From: Marinobacter sp. 1-4A | Lineage (GTDB): Bacteria; Pseudomonadota; Gammaproteobacteria; Pseudomonadales; Oleiphilaceae | Assembly (NCBI RefSeq): GCF_016597725.1 | Contig: NZ_VCGY01000005.1 | Location: 62,001-126,000, forward strand | Length of the DNA: 64,000 bases | Direction of reading: 5' to 3' | Part shown: positions 27,008 through 36,446 of the stretch, piece after piece | Numbering within the stretch: position 1 is the first letter of the stretch | Layout of the letters: each line of letters opens with the position of its first letter | Made by a program: the position numbers and the translations under genes | Notes under the pieces: generated by a model | Databases searched by the model: none | Seen by the model: the letters and a program-made list of their open reading frames with translations, nothing else | Told to the model about the DNA's origin: nothing

Positions 27008-28051
27008 TCAAAAAAGCGAGTAATTCCCGAGGACATGACGAAGCCCATCGCAGTCCACTAAAGAGTCATCACAGTTCACAGCAATATCCGAGCGCGCTAG
27101 AACATAACCCTTGCCAGTGATGTTATTTTTCACAACCTGATACTCGCCCGCCTGCTCAACGCCAGAAAACTCACCAATAAAACCCGTCTCACGCAACGAG
27201 ATGGTTTCAAGTTTGTCTCCGGGGCGAATGAGCCCTTCATAATTCATAAGGGCGAGACGCGCCGAGGTGCCGGTTCCGGTGGTACTTCTGCAGATAACAC
27301 CCGGATGCACGTAGGTCGCAGAGCGGGAACGGTAATAGCCCTCTGCCACTTGGTGTACCGGCCCCATAAAATGCAGAAATGGCAATGGCCCCACGTCGCC
27401 CAGGGTATAATGGGAAAAACCCCGTTCCGCCTGAATCGCTTCAACAATGGCATGGGCTGCAACTGCGAGTTCACGTTCTTCATCGAGCGTAAGATCAAAA
27501 CCCAGTGACTTTGCATCCACCAATGCGTAGAAGCCGCCGCTGTAGGCCACGCTGTAGGTGACTGTGCCAAGTGATGGCACATCGATACTGGCTTGATGGG
27601 TATGGATATAGCTTGGCAGGCCTTCGCAGGTTATCGCTTCCACCACGCCGTTTTCCACCAGCGCTTCTATGCGAACAAGGCCTGCGGGGGATTCCAGTAA
27701 AAAGCTCTGCTTGCCCTCCTTTTTAGGCACGATTCCAGCTTCCAAAACCGCCGTTGCCGTACAGATGGTGTTAGAGCCGGAATAGATCGGGTAACCCATG
27801 ACTTCCATAATGATGTATCCGACTGCAGCGCTCGGGTCCGACGGAGGAACCAACAAATCCACAGACATCTCCGGAATACCGTAGGGTTCTTCCAACAGCA
27901 GTTTTCTCAAACCATCGGCTTGATCGCGAAGGTACTCCATTTGCGCCCGCACACTGTCGCCCGGAAGGGGGATGATACCCCCCGTCACAATTCGGCTTAC
28001 ATCACCGCCAGCATGGGTATCCATTAGCTGAATCGTCAATTTCTGCTTCAT
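27008..28051 (-). CDS. Proline-racemase-family protein with substituted active-site cysteines
   Basis: A 347-residue protein of the proline racemase / hydroxyproline epimerase fold, beginning LTIQLMDTHAGGDVSRIV. The first catalytic motif, normally containing CGH, is YPIYSGSNTICTAT (Ser91, Ser93). The second, normally DRSPCGTG, is CRSTTGTGTSAR (Cys254, Thr258). Ser/Thr pairs occur in trans-3-hydroxyproline dehydratases and in an SGSN subfamily, so a lyase/dehydratase on a hydroxy or amino acid is more likely than racemisation. ATG 28051 with GAAAGGTGC is the start; the open extension to 28228 lies inside the neighbouring gene. It overlaps the MDR gene by ATGA. Confidence 0.85.
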   Translation of the reverse strand: MKQKLTIQLMDTHAGGDVSRIVTGGIIPLPGDSVRAQMEYLRDQADGLRKLLLEEPYGIPEMSVDLLVPPSDPSAAVGYIIMEVMGYPIYSGSNTICTATAVLEAGIVPKKEGKQSFLLESPAGLVRIEALVENGVVEAITCEGLPSYIHTHQASIDVPSLGTVTYSVAYSGGFYALVDAKSLGFDLTLDEERELAVAAHAIVEAIQAERGFSHYTLGDVGPLPFLHFMGPVHQVAEGYYRSRSATYVHPGVICRSTTGTGTSARLALMNYEGLIRPGDKLETISLRETGFIGEFSGVEQAGEYQVVKNNITGKGYVLARSDIAVNCDDSLVDCDGLRHVLGNYSLF

Positions 28052-29193
28052 GCACCTTTCTCCAACGACCAGAGTTGGCCGTGCTCTTCCCACTGGGAAT
28101 CCGGCACAATCACAATCTTGCCGAGATAATTGCTGCCACGATTCATAAAGTAGCGCTCTGCTTGGTGTAATTCCGAGAGCCGAAAAGCACCGTGCAAAAC
28201 TGGCTTGAGTCGCCCCTCGCGAATCCAATCCACCAGTTGCTCAGCCTCTTCCCGCGTACCGTGTGACACCCCGAAGATCTGCACCTGATACAGATAAATT
28301 CGTGTCCACAAGATTTCACTGACGTTGCCACCACTGGCACCCGCGATGCTCAGGCGAGGATAAGTGCTGCGAGCGTTCATATCGAAAATCATGGCGTCGA
28401 TGAAGCGGTCGGTCATCTCGCCGCCTACCAAGTCCATTACGGCATCAAAGGGTTTACCGCCTGTTTGGGCCTTTACGCGTTCAACAAAACTGTCCATTTC
28501 GGAACGATCAAATACAGATTCGGCGCCCAACGCCTTAAGGGCCGCCGTTTTATCCGGCGTACTTAACGCGTAGGGCACGGCGCCCAGAATGCGGCAAAGC
28601 TGGATCAGTGCCGTACCAACACCGCCGCTTGCACCGGTAACCAAAACACGTTCCCCGGCCTCTACGTTGGCAGAGGTGAGCATGTGCATAGCCGTTTGAT
28701 AGGAACACATTCCCATCGCAGCTAACTGGGCATCGCTCAAATCTTTGTTTGGCACAACGTGGAATTGATCTGAAGGAACAGCCACGTACTCGGCGTAGCC
28801 GCCGTCTGCACCATGGCCATAATAATCGGGTGTTAAGTTGATATCCCGGCGGGCATTGCCATACATATTGAAATCCAGCAGCCCCCTCTCGCCAACACGG
28901 CTAGGGTCGACGCCCTCACCCACAGCCACTACGCGGCCAGCAATATCGGCACCCTGAATTCGGGGAAAAATAAGCGTAGGCTTGCCGCCCATCTGGAACG
29001 AGGTGGTTTCACCTTTTTTGGTGGGATATAGCCCTTCCCGAGCTTTGCGGTCTGTATTGTTCTTGGCGGTAGCGGTTACCTGTACCAACACTTCGCCGGC
29101 CGCAGGAGACGGCGTGGGTACGCTTTTATACTCAAGCTTTTCGATGCCGCCATGGCCAGTGAGAACCATGGCCTTCATGGTATTTGGAGTCAT
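28048..29193 (-). CDS. MDR-family zinc-less quinone oxidoreductase / enoyl reductase-like
   Basis: A 381-residue medium-chain dehydrogenase/reductase. A GroES-like N-terminal half (PTPSPAAGEVLVQVTATAKNNTD) lacks the structural-zinc cysteine cluster. The Rossmann half has VLVTGASGGVGTALIQL, the NADPH-type AxxGxxG region. Such enzymes reduce quinones or enoyl groups. ATG 29193 with GGAGG upstream is much better than the 29235 frame start. It is the first gene of a coupled pair with the racemase-family gene and heads the same-direction block that leads to the Liv importer. Confidence 0.88.
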   Translation of the reverse strand: MTPNTMKAMVLTGHGGIEKLEYKSVPTPSPAAGEVLVQVTATAKNNTDRKAREGLYPTKKGETTSFQMGGKPTLIFPRIQGADIAGRVVAVGEGVDPSRVGERGLLDFNMYGNARRDINLTPDYYGHGADGGYAEYVAVPSDQFHVVPNKDLSDAQLAAMGMCSYQTAMHMLTSANVEAGERVLVTGASGGVGTALIQLCRILGAVPYALSTPDKTAALKALGAESVFDRSEMDSFVERVKAQTGGKPFDAVMDLVGGEMTDRFIDAMIFDMNARSTYPRLSIAGASGGNVSEILWTRIYLYQVQIFGVSHGTREEAEQLVDWIREGRLKPVLHGAFRLSELHQAERYFMNRGSNYLGKIVIVPDSQWEEHGQLWSLEKGA

Positions 29194-29263
29194 GACTAAG
29201 TAATCCTCCCTGCCTGCAAAACAAAACCAATCCACTTAGAGTAGGAGAGATATTGGCAACTGT

Positions 29264-29320
29264 CAGGGAGTGATAGAGAGTGATAGAGAGTGATAGGGAG
29301 TGCTAGGGGGTGCGCAAGGG
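29264..29320. repeat. Short tandem repeat, 10-bp period
   Basis: About five units of 10 bp: TGATAGAGAG at 29271 and 29281, TGATAGGGAG at 29291, TGCTAGGGGG at 29301, and a degenerate TGCGCAAGGG at 29311. It lies between the end of the AI-2E-type transporter gene and the MDR gene. The period is close to one helical turn. Confidence 0.8.
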
Positions 29321-29346
29321 GAACCGCGAGTGATCCCCCCTCTAAA

Positions 29347-30459
29347 CTACTGGGCAATCACCTTGTAAATTGGCCGCAGTTTGGGGATTTGCTTGAGTAC
29401 AACCTGTATAACAGTCATCAGTGGCACCGCAAGCAACACGCCGACAGGCCCCCAGAGCCACCCCCAGAAAAAGATCGAAACGAAAATAATCACCGGGTTA
29501 ATCGACATACGAAACCCGTGTATCCAAGGCTCGATGAAAAAACCCACCATAGTGGTCAAGGCAAGATAACCAACGGGGGCAATGGCCATCATCCATAACG
29601 TATCCAAGCTTACCGCCGAAACAACCGCCAACAGCAAAATGGTGAGAATAACACCAAGATAAGGAATGAAGCGGGCCAACCCGGCCACCAGCCCCCAGAC
29701 GGCTGGATCTGGCAAGCCGATAGCCCAAGCCATAAGGCCGGTTGCCACGCCAACAGAGGTATTACTAATACCCAGCACTGCCAGATACTGAGCGATTTGG
29801 TGTTGGGAATCGCGGCTAATGCGCAACACTGTTCTACGGTGTCTCCGTGGCAATTGCCGCACAAAGTTAAGCACTAACCTATCGCCGCTAACCAGCAAAA
29901 AGTAAGTAAGCGCCATAGCCAGCGCTAAACCCGCAACCCCGTCACGGGCTTTATTCATAAGCTGGGCGCGCCAGGAGTCCGTTTGCAGAACGACCGTTGT
30001 GGGCTCTACCGCTGCCTTTTTGCCGCCAGTATCCGAGAGTTCATTCACTGAGTCTTCCACCTTCTGGGCTGACTCAGTTACCTTGTTTATCTGTCGTTTA
30101 AGCTCGCTTTCCCCAACCAGCAAACGGGAAATTCCCTCTGGAGCCTTGCCCGCCCACTCAAGCGCAGGTGTTGCCACCGCCATCGACACACCGGCGATAC
30201 CTGCAAGCACAAGCAACACCAGTATCAGCGAACTCACTACCCGAGGCATACGCAACCCCGAACACATACGCGTAGCAAGAGGCGATAACAGCAGGCTTAA
30301 GAGAAGCGCCAAAATCATCGGCAGGACAATCTGATGGGCCAGATACAAGGTGTAAAGCACACCCAGAATAAACAAGCCATAAATAGGGGTGGAGAGGTCC
30401 GCTAGCGTCTTCTTAGCTTTGGCGTTGCCCTGTTCACTTGAATCGTGTTCATTTTCCAT
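29347..30459 (-). CDS. AI-2E / PerM-family membrane transporter
   Basis: A 370-residue protein with a short charged N-terminus, clusters of helices at both ends and a soluble middle (residues ~105-160). Family landmarks include FIPYLGVILTILLLAVV, the conserved IEPWIHGFRMSINPVIIFVSIFFWGWLWGPVGVLLAVP region and a final VLKQI basic end. The family has been linked to autoinducer-2 export and to Na+/H+ exchange; substrate cannot be told from sequence. Confidence 0.92.
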   Translation of the reverse strand: MENEHDSSEQGNAKAKKTLADLSTPIYGLFILGVLYTLYLAHQIVLPMILALLLSLLLSPLATRMCSGLRMPRVVSSLILVLLVLAGIAGVSMAVATPALEWAGKAPEGISRLLVGESELKRQINKVTESAQKVEDSVNELSDTGGKKAAVEPTTVVLQTDSWRAQLMNKARDGVAGLALAMALTYFLLVSGDRLVLNFVRQLPRRHRRTVLRISRDSQHQIAQYLAVLGISNTSVGVATGLMAWAIGLPDPAVWGLVAGLARFIPYLGVILTILLLAVVSAVSLDTLWMMAIAPVGYLALTTMVGFFIEPWIHGFRMSINPVIIFVSIFFWGWLWGPVGVLLAVPLMTVIQVVLKQIPKLRPIYKVIAQ

Positions 30460-30574
30460 AAGGTACCCATAGGCCTATCAGCTAGCATTCAGGCCAAGTA
30501 GTGTACCTCTGGCAAGGCTTTAGCGCATTACACAAGCACCTACACGGCGGCAGAGGCAATAAAACTGAGCAGAC

Positions 30575-31018
30575 TTACACGCCACACTCTCTCTGTACGC
30601 GCGCTTTGAACTCTTTGCGAATACGTTCGTTCTCTTCGTCAGTTACAAAAACCCGCTCACCTTCCTTGTTCAACTCATAGATACCCGAAACCCTCGCAAG
30701 ATACTTCAGCCGGGCTTGCAAACCCTCACAGTAAGCTTTTTGCTTCGCAGCCTTAGCCTCCTGCTCAGCCACAACCTTTGACCGGGCTTCACGCTCTTTC
30801 TCACTATTTTGAAGAAACTCGTTCAGGCGCTGTTTGCGCGCAAGGGCTTCCGCATCAACCGATGGTGGAGCAGCCTTTAGGCGAACCTCATTGGTCACAA
30901 CGTTTTGGGGCGGCCTATCACCGAAATGCGTTTGCCCGTTCTCATCAACCCAGCGGTAGGTGCCCGCGTGAGATAGGGAGGCGGATAAGAATAATATAGA
31001 AATTATGAGTCCCTTCAT
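30575..31018 (-). CDS. DUF4124-domain secreted protein
   Basis: A 147-residue protein with signal peptide MKGLIISILFLSASLSHA and an immediate GTYRWVDENGQTHFGDRPP, the hallmark of DUF4124. A charged, helical C-terminal half (EKEREARSKVVAEQEAKAAKQ) follows, with a final cysteine. AAGGAT precedes the ATG. It is periplasmic; role unknown. Gap to the giant ATPase stop is 62 bp. Confidence 0.9.
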   Translation of the reverse strand: MKGLIISILFLSASLSHAGTYRWVDENGQTHFGDRPPQNVVTNEVRLKAAPPSVDAEALARKQRLNEFLQNSEKEREARSKVVAEQEAKAAKQKAYCEGLQARLKYLARVSGIYELNKEGERVFVTDEENERIRKEFKARVQRECGV

Positions 31019-31080
31019 TGGTTTTGATCCTTGTGTTGGTATTGGGTTTACATGCTGTGTGCAGAGCAGAGTGATTTCGA

Positions 31081-34000
31081 TTATAACCGTGTATTGTTAT
31101 TTGCTGAATCCTGAGATAGCAACTTATCTTGCAACTCACCGATCACTCTTAACACACGGCTCATTTCCCGCTGAGTTTTTAAATCCAAGCCCAGCTTGCC
31201 GTCCATCAGTTTTACTAACGGAACAATAGATTCCTCGAAAATCCGCGCAAAGGCCGTGAGGGCTTCACCGACCTGCGGCGGGCTCTCCAAATTCACTGTT
31301 ATAGCCGGGCTTAGTTGCACAGACTGCAAGCCTTCGGTTAGCCCATTTTCTAGAGAGCGAGACAACTCCCCTAAAGCCTTGTTGAAATTCTGCTCAGAGC
31401 CTTGTTGACCAGCCATTCCAGCAATCAATTGCTGCCCTAGTTGCTGCATTTGCTCGGCAATCAGGCCGAGCTGACGTACAACCTTAACGCCGGTTTCCTC
31501 ATCGCCTCCCGCCTGTTGGCGACGCCGATACTCTTCACAAATGGCCTGCCAACGGCTCGCTTCGGCTTCCGTCATGGTGCCGCGCATTTGCTTGAGTTTA
31601 AGCAGATTCTCTTCTGCACCCTGAGTCAGCAACTGGGATTCGCCTTGGTAGTGATCGTCAATCAGGGCTTCCAGTTCTTTATTACTCATCACCGGCGACA
31701 GCTTCTCCGCCAGCTTATTCATATTCCGGTAACTGCCTTGCAACTTGAAGGTAGGCTCGGTGCGATAAGCTTCAGCCTGAGCACTGGAGGCAATATACGC
31801 TTGGTTAACTCGCAACACAGTTTCCCGAACACGCATCATCTTTTTCAGCAGCGAGACAATTTCATCCCGTTCTGCTGAGCTGTAGTCGTGTTCGAAATCT
31901 GAATCCGCAACCGACTTGCCTTCTGCCAAATCTGCGAACCGGTAGAAGTCCGCCATGCCACGGGTGGCCAGCGGCGCCAGCACCCGATTGGCGCTGAGGC
32001 TGTTTTCGATATAGGACAGCTCAAACGCATGTTCCATGCCCGAAAGCACATCCCCAAGATTGTAAATATCTGCCCGGTTTGCCAGCATATCGGGCACTTT
32101 GAAAACTTCACCGCTCTCGGTGTAGGGGTTACCGGCCATAACCACGCAGAAACGCTTCCCTCGCATGTCGTAAGTGCTGGTGCGGCCACGCCATACGCCT
32201 TCAATGCGCCGGGTGCCGTCACACAAAGAGATAAATTTTTGCAGGAATTCAGGATGGGTGTGCTGGATATCATCCAGATACAGCATCACGTTGTTGCCCA
32301 TTTCCAGCGCCAGGTTCAGCTTGACCAGTTCCGCCTTCGCCGTGGAATGCGGTGCCTTCTCCGGGTCCAGCGAGGTGACATCGTGGCCCAGACTTGGGCA
32401 GTTGATCTTCATAAAGATCAGGCCCAGCCGGTTGGCCACGTATTCCATCAAGGTGGTTTTACCGTAACCCGGCGGCGAGATCATCATTAACAGGCCGGAC
32501 TGGTCGGTGCGTCGGTCTTCGCCAGCGGTGCCCATCTGCTTGGCCAGGTTGTCACCAATGATCGGCAGGTAGCTTTCGCTGATTAACTTATTTCGCACAA
32601 AGGAGGAAAGTGGCCGGGGCTGGTACTCTTCAAGGCGCAACTGGTCGCGCCATTTTTCTAATACCCGATGGCGAACCTCTTGCAACTGTCGCCAACCGGG
32701 AATGATCTCCTGCCGGTGATAACGCAAACGCTCTTCGTATTCATCCAACTGCAAGCTCAGGGCTCGCTCGTTAATGTTGGCATGCTGGCCAAGCAAACCT
32801 TCTATCTGAAACGCCAACTCCACGCTGCGTATTCTAGTAGTAACAACCTCCCCTGCATTGAGAACCGCCACTACTTCCGGCAGATAATGCAACAGATGTT
32901 GTTGGTTTGTTTTATCCATCCAGGCTTTTAGCCAGTGACGGGTAATACTCCAGCGAGCCGCTGGCTGGTCGGCAACCACACCCAAAGCGTTTTGGTATTG
33001 GGTAAACTGGCTATCGCGTTTCAAAGCTTCCGCAAAGCCTTCCGCCAATTCACCTGCATAACGAGTGATTTCAAACGCTTCCGACTCTTCTGCTAGTTGT
33101 AAAACCAGATACTCAGCAGCCGAGTTCAACAAGGTGCGTTCAGCACTGCCCTTTTCAGCCAAGATAAGTTTGTGGGTTTCAATATACTCCAAGAGTTTTG
33201 GGCCAACTTCTTGCTCCAAGGCCTGCAGCAACTCACCGGACTGCATCATGCGGCTGAGTATGCCCGCCGACAAACAACGTGAACGTAACTGCTGTGCGAA
33301 AGCCTTCTGCTGGCTCAGCTCGGCCCAGAACAGCATGGCAAGCGCCCGGGCTTTGGGACTAAAGCGTAGCAACCCTGCATTTTGAATAGCTGGCCATAGA
33401 GTGCTAACAATCAACGCAGCATCGTGGTCGTGGATACCCTTTTCATAGCCTTCGCGGTAGCGGGGCGATGCAAATGTGCGGATATAGCCGGTAAGCTCTT
33501 CAATATCGGCGACGTTAACCTGTAACTCCTGTGACTTCCGGAATTCGTCAATCACCAGAGCCGCTAGGTATTCCCCCCGGTAAACATTGCCAGACTCAGA
33601 CGGCTGGCTCATATTCCAGTAGCTCCGCAGGCGATCCAGCTCAGGCTCATCCAACCGCTCGTAATACTGGGTGCCGGTCAAATGCAGCAGCACATGGTCA
33701 TCCCGGGGGATGAGTGTGAGATCCAGTTCCTGCTGGTTCACGCTGAACTTGTGTTTGCCTAGGCGTATGACCGCCCCACCTTCTTCAAAGATATCGGCTT
33801 TGTCACGAACGCTGCGCAGGGCGGTGTCTTGAGCGGCTTTTAACTGCCCCAAACAATCATCGGCTTCCATAGCCGCGCCCAGTTCCCGCAGTTCCTCGGC
33901 CATGCTACGCAAGCGCGCAACCATGGCATCGGACGCAAAAAAGGCGTGCAACTCTTCCACACTGGTAAAGCGTTCGGTTCTACGATTGACGTTTTTCAGT

Positions 34001-36357
34001 ATGCGTTCAGCCGCATCCGTCAGGGTTGTTACCCGGCGTTGGCGCTGGTCCTGAAGCTGCTGACGCCGGGCTTCAATACTTTCGTGGGCGTTTTCACGCT
34101 GCTCCAGCACGGCAGCAAGAAATTCATCGTATTCGCCAAATTGGCTTTCAAGCTCTTGCAGCTGGTCGAGCATGCGAGTCATCAACCCATCGCATTCCCG
34201 CACATCAGAAAGCGAGCTGACGCCGTTCGCCAGACTCTGTTCAAACAAACGAATGCGGGCGGCAAACTGGGCTCTAGCCTCTGCACTGCCTTGCTCTTTC
34301 AGGCGGATTTCCGCTTCCGAACGCTGCTGATTGATACTGGCGTATATACCTGAAATGTTGTCGGTAATGGCGGTTTCCAGTGCTGCATCGTTTCCCGCCA
34401 TAGAAGCGAGCATTCCTTGAATCATATCCAGACCGGCAGTCAACTCTCGATACCGCTCCACAATATCTTTCAAGGCGTCGCGGCTCTCAGCCTCAGCCAG
34501 ATCGGTTTGTAGTTCTGTTAGGGTTTTGCGGTAACCCTCTAGCGCTTCCGGCGATGCAAGGAAACGGAAGGTGCGCTCAGTCAAGCGCTCTTCGGCTTCT
34601 GCCAACTCTTGCTCCAGCCGGTCTATGCTGGCCTTATCTGCATAGCGGCGATCGTTCAGCGTTCGCACCCGGCCCCGGTGTTCCCGTAGCCGGGCCAAAT
34701 AGCTCACGAACTGATCTGGCGCTTGCCAGCTGTCTGGCTTCAAGTCCCGCATCAAGGCGCTTTGGACATCCGCCACCTCGTTGATTGCGGCTTCTGTTTG
34801 AGCACGAATACTCTGAACTTTTTCGTACTCATCCAGTACCAGCTCGGCAGTATTACGAATAGTGCCTAACTGCTCATGCAAACCGGCAAACAGCGCTTCA
34901 TCTTGCGCTGCTGTCAGCCAGTAAAACTGATCGAGAACACGATCAAGCGTACGAATCAACGCCGTGAAATGCCGCTCACTGGCACCTTTGGCTTCAACCA
35001 GAGTAATGACGGTATTCAACTCGGCAATGCCGCGCACCAAATCCGGGTTGCCAATGCGCGCCAGCTCTGAGTCGTTGGCAATATTGGCTTTAGCATGAAA
35101 ACTCTCTGAGGTAAACGGTGTTTCCCAAACCTGCAAAGGGTGAACCAGAGCGGGTTCCTTGTCGGCACTGAAAACCACCAAATGCCCGTTTTCAAACAGA
35201 GCAAAACCGTGCCCTATCAGTGGCACATCCGCCTGTTTGCGGATTAAGTTATAGCGGAAAAGAATGACCTGCCCGGTGAGCTGTTCAAAAAACACATACA
35301 GCACATCCTCACCGTTAGGCGAGCGCAACGAGCGTTTGAGGCGGAAATCCCCTTCGGGAATTTGAAAGGTTTTTAGCTCGCCTGTAGTGAGGTAAAAGCC
35401 CGACGGAAAGATAAGCCCGTGGTTATCCGGTAACGACGCCACAGAACCCGCCATGCTATCAACCCGCTCAATGTTCCTTTGTGTCCGGTTGAACAGGTAA
35501 TAGCGCCACTGCTCTTCATTGAATGGCAGAATTCGAACCAACAGTATCTCGCCCAAATCCGCATAATCGAATGTGGCATCATCTAGCGACTGGGAATCAG
35601 ACTCTACCGGGTCTGCATAAATGCCTTCACCAGTCGCTGTGTTGTTCTCTACCTTGAAGGTAATGTTGCCCCTGAGGTTATCCACAAACAGCGTATCGGC
35701 GATGTTCAGGTGTGGAGAACGCCCCTGTACCTGAGAGTCGCGACCAACCGTTTTCCAAGGAAAGCTGTACCGATCCGGAAAGGTAAGGTCTCGCTCTCCC
35801 CGGTTGTCTATGTAGCGGTTAACCTCACCATTGGACTTGAGTTCCCAGCGGAAAACCCGCAAGTCACTCAGCTTGTCGCCGATGCGAAACGACATCAGCA
35901 ACATGCCTTTAAGAACAACTAGCTGAGACAAAGTGGCTGTGTTGTAGTACTGCTGCAATTCGCGAAAATCTGTAGCAAACCGTACATCTGTCAGGAAGGT
36001 GCCTTCTATGGCGGCTTCGGTCATTTCGAAACCATCGTCGCTATCACTTAGGTGATACAGGCAAAAAACATCGTTTAACTCTATCGTTTTTCGCAACCCA
36101 AGCTGCAGGTTAAAACCGAACAACAGCTTATCGCCAAGGCGCACCACATCCCGGGCGATGGCGTTATTTTCAGTTCTAACTCGTGCTCGCCCGAGCACAT
36201 TCATGCCAGCACTGCCGAAAATTTCTTCGCGGGCCTGATTAAGCTTTAAAACCTGTTCACGAAGCTGCTCGCCTTGCTCTTTAAGGCGGCGCTGGATGGT
36301 TTCAAAGGCAGAGCCTTCCTGAACAATGCTCTCAAGACCGGTGCGATCCGTCGACAT
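31081..36357 (-). CDS. Giant AAA+ ATPase ('DNA repair ATPase' / DUF3686 type) of the YqiJK-PspA cluster
   Basis: A 1758-residue cytosolic protein. An N-terminal coiled-coil (residues ~15-45) leads into a beta-rich domain of about 400 residues, DUF3686-like by recollection. Long helical, coiled-coil stretches follow (~450-900). A MoxR/dynein-like AAA+ module lies near 1290: Walker A PPGYGKTT (Gly1297 to Thr1302) and Walker B MLYLDDIQ (LDDIQ 1361-1365), followed by a sensor-1-like VVMAGNPYTESG. The tail is again helical. Annotation pipelines often call this 'DNA repair ATPase', but its neighbours, flotillin YqiK, YqiJ and PspA, suggest membrane remodelling or protein-complex disassembly. AGGATG precedes ATG 36357. 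Third gene of the leftward operon. Confidence 0.85.
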   Translation of the reverse strand: MSTDRTGLESIVQEGSAFETIQRRLKEQGEQLREQVLKLNQAREEIFGSAGMNVLGRARVRTENNAIARDVVRLGDKLLFGFNLQLGLRKTIELNDVFCLYHLSDSDDGFEMTEAAIEGTFLTDVRFATDFRELQQYYNTATLSQLVVLKGMLLMSFRIGDKLSDLRVFRWELKSNGEVNRYIDNRGERDLTFPDRYSFPWKTVGRDSQVQGRSPHLNIADTLFVDNLRGNITFKVENNTATGEGIYADPVESDSQSLDDATFDYADLGEILLVRILPFNEEQWRYYLFNRTQRNIERVDSMAGSVASLPDNHGLIFPSGFYLTTGELKTFQIPEGDFRLKRSLRSPNGEDVLYVFFEQLTGQVILFRYNLIRKQADVPLIGHGFALFENGHLVVFSADKEPALVHPLQVWETPFTSESFHAKANIANDSELARIGNPDLVRGIAELNTVITLVEAKGASERHFTALIRTLDRVLDQFYWLTAAQDEALFAGLHEQLGTIRNTAELVLDEYEKVQSIRAQTEAAINEVADVQSALMRDLKPDSWQAPDQFVSYLARLREHRGRVRTLNDRRYADKASIDRLEQELAEAEERLTERTFRFLASPEALEGYRKTLTELQTDLAEAESRDALKDIVERYRELTAGLDMIQGMLASMAGNDAALETAITDNISGIYASINQQRSEAEIRLKEQGSAEARAQFAARIRLFEQSLANGVSSLSDVRECDGLMTRMLDQLQELESQFGEYDEFLAAVLEQRENAHESIEARRQQLQDQRQRRVTTLTDAAERILKNVNRRTERFTSVEELHAFFASDAMVARLRSMAEELRELGAAMEADDCLGQLKAAQDTALRSVRDKADIFEEGGAVIRLGKHKFSVNQQELDLTLIPRDDHVLLHLTGTQYYERLDEPELDRLRSYWNMSQPSESGNVYRGEYLAALVIDEFRKSQELQVNVADIEELTGYIRTFASPRYREGYEKGIHDHDAALIVSTLWPAIQNAGLLRFSPKARALAMLFWAELSQQKAFAQQLRSRCLSAGILSRMMQSGELLQALEQEVGPKLLEYIETHKLILAEKGSAERTLLNSAAEYLVLQLAEESEAFEITRYAGELAEGFAEALKRDSQFTQYQNALGVVADQPAARWSITRHWLKAWMDKTNQQHLLHYLPEVVAVLNAGEVVTTRIRSVELAFQIEGLLGQHANINERALSLQLDEYEERLRYHRQEIIPGWRQLQEVRHRVLEKWRDQLRLEEYQPRPLSSFVRNKLISESYLPIIGDNLAKQMGTAGEDRRTDQSGLLMMISPPGYGKTTLMEYVANRLGLIFMKINCPSLGHDVTSLDPEKAPHSTAKAELVKLNLALEMGNNVMLYLDDIQHTHPEFLQKFISLCDGTRRIEGVWRGRTSTYDMRGKRFCVVMAGNPYTESGEVFKVPDMLANRADIYNLGDVLSGMEHAFELSYIENSLSANRVLAPLATRGMADFYRFADLAEGKSVADSDFEHDYSSAERDEIVSLLKKMMRVRETVLRVNQAYIASSAQAEAYRTEPTFKLQGSYRNMNKLAEKLSPVMSNKELEALIDDHYQGESQLLTQGAEENLLKLKQMRGTMTEAEASRWQAICEEYRRRQQAGGDEETGVKVVRQLGLIAEQMQQLGQQLIAGMAGQQGSEQNFNKALGELSRSLENGLTEGLQSVQLSPAITVNLESPPQVGEALTAFARIFEESIVPLVKLMDGKLGLDLKTQREMSRVLRVIGELQDKLLSQDSANNNTRL

Positions 36358-36407
36358 ACCAAATCATCCTGAACTAAGGGAAAGAGGTAAACTGAAAGAA
36401 GACAAGC

Positions 36408-36437
36408 ACCATCAATGCCTCACTAGGCATTGATGGT
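36408..36437 (-). promoter_or_regulatory. Perfect intercistronic hairpin between flotillin and ATPase genes
   Basis: ACCATCAATGCCT (36408-36420) and AGGCATTGATGGT (36425-36437): 13-bp arms, 4-nt loop. Read leftward it is followed by the pyrimidine-rich TCTTCTTTC. It could be a partial terminator or RNA-processing site that sets the ATPase below flotillin level. Confidence 0.65.
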
Positions 36438-36446
36438 ATCGGAGTG

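Noticed and set aside
28052..28228. N-terminal extension of the racemase-family protein
   Set aside because: It lies wholly inside the MDR gene in another frame; ATG 28051 has a ribosome site and the family's normal N-terminus.
31081..36357. DNA repair function for the giant ATPase
   Set aside because: The label is common in annotation, but no repair or replication gene is nearby; all linked genes concern membranes.
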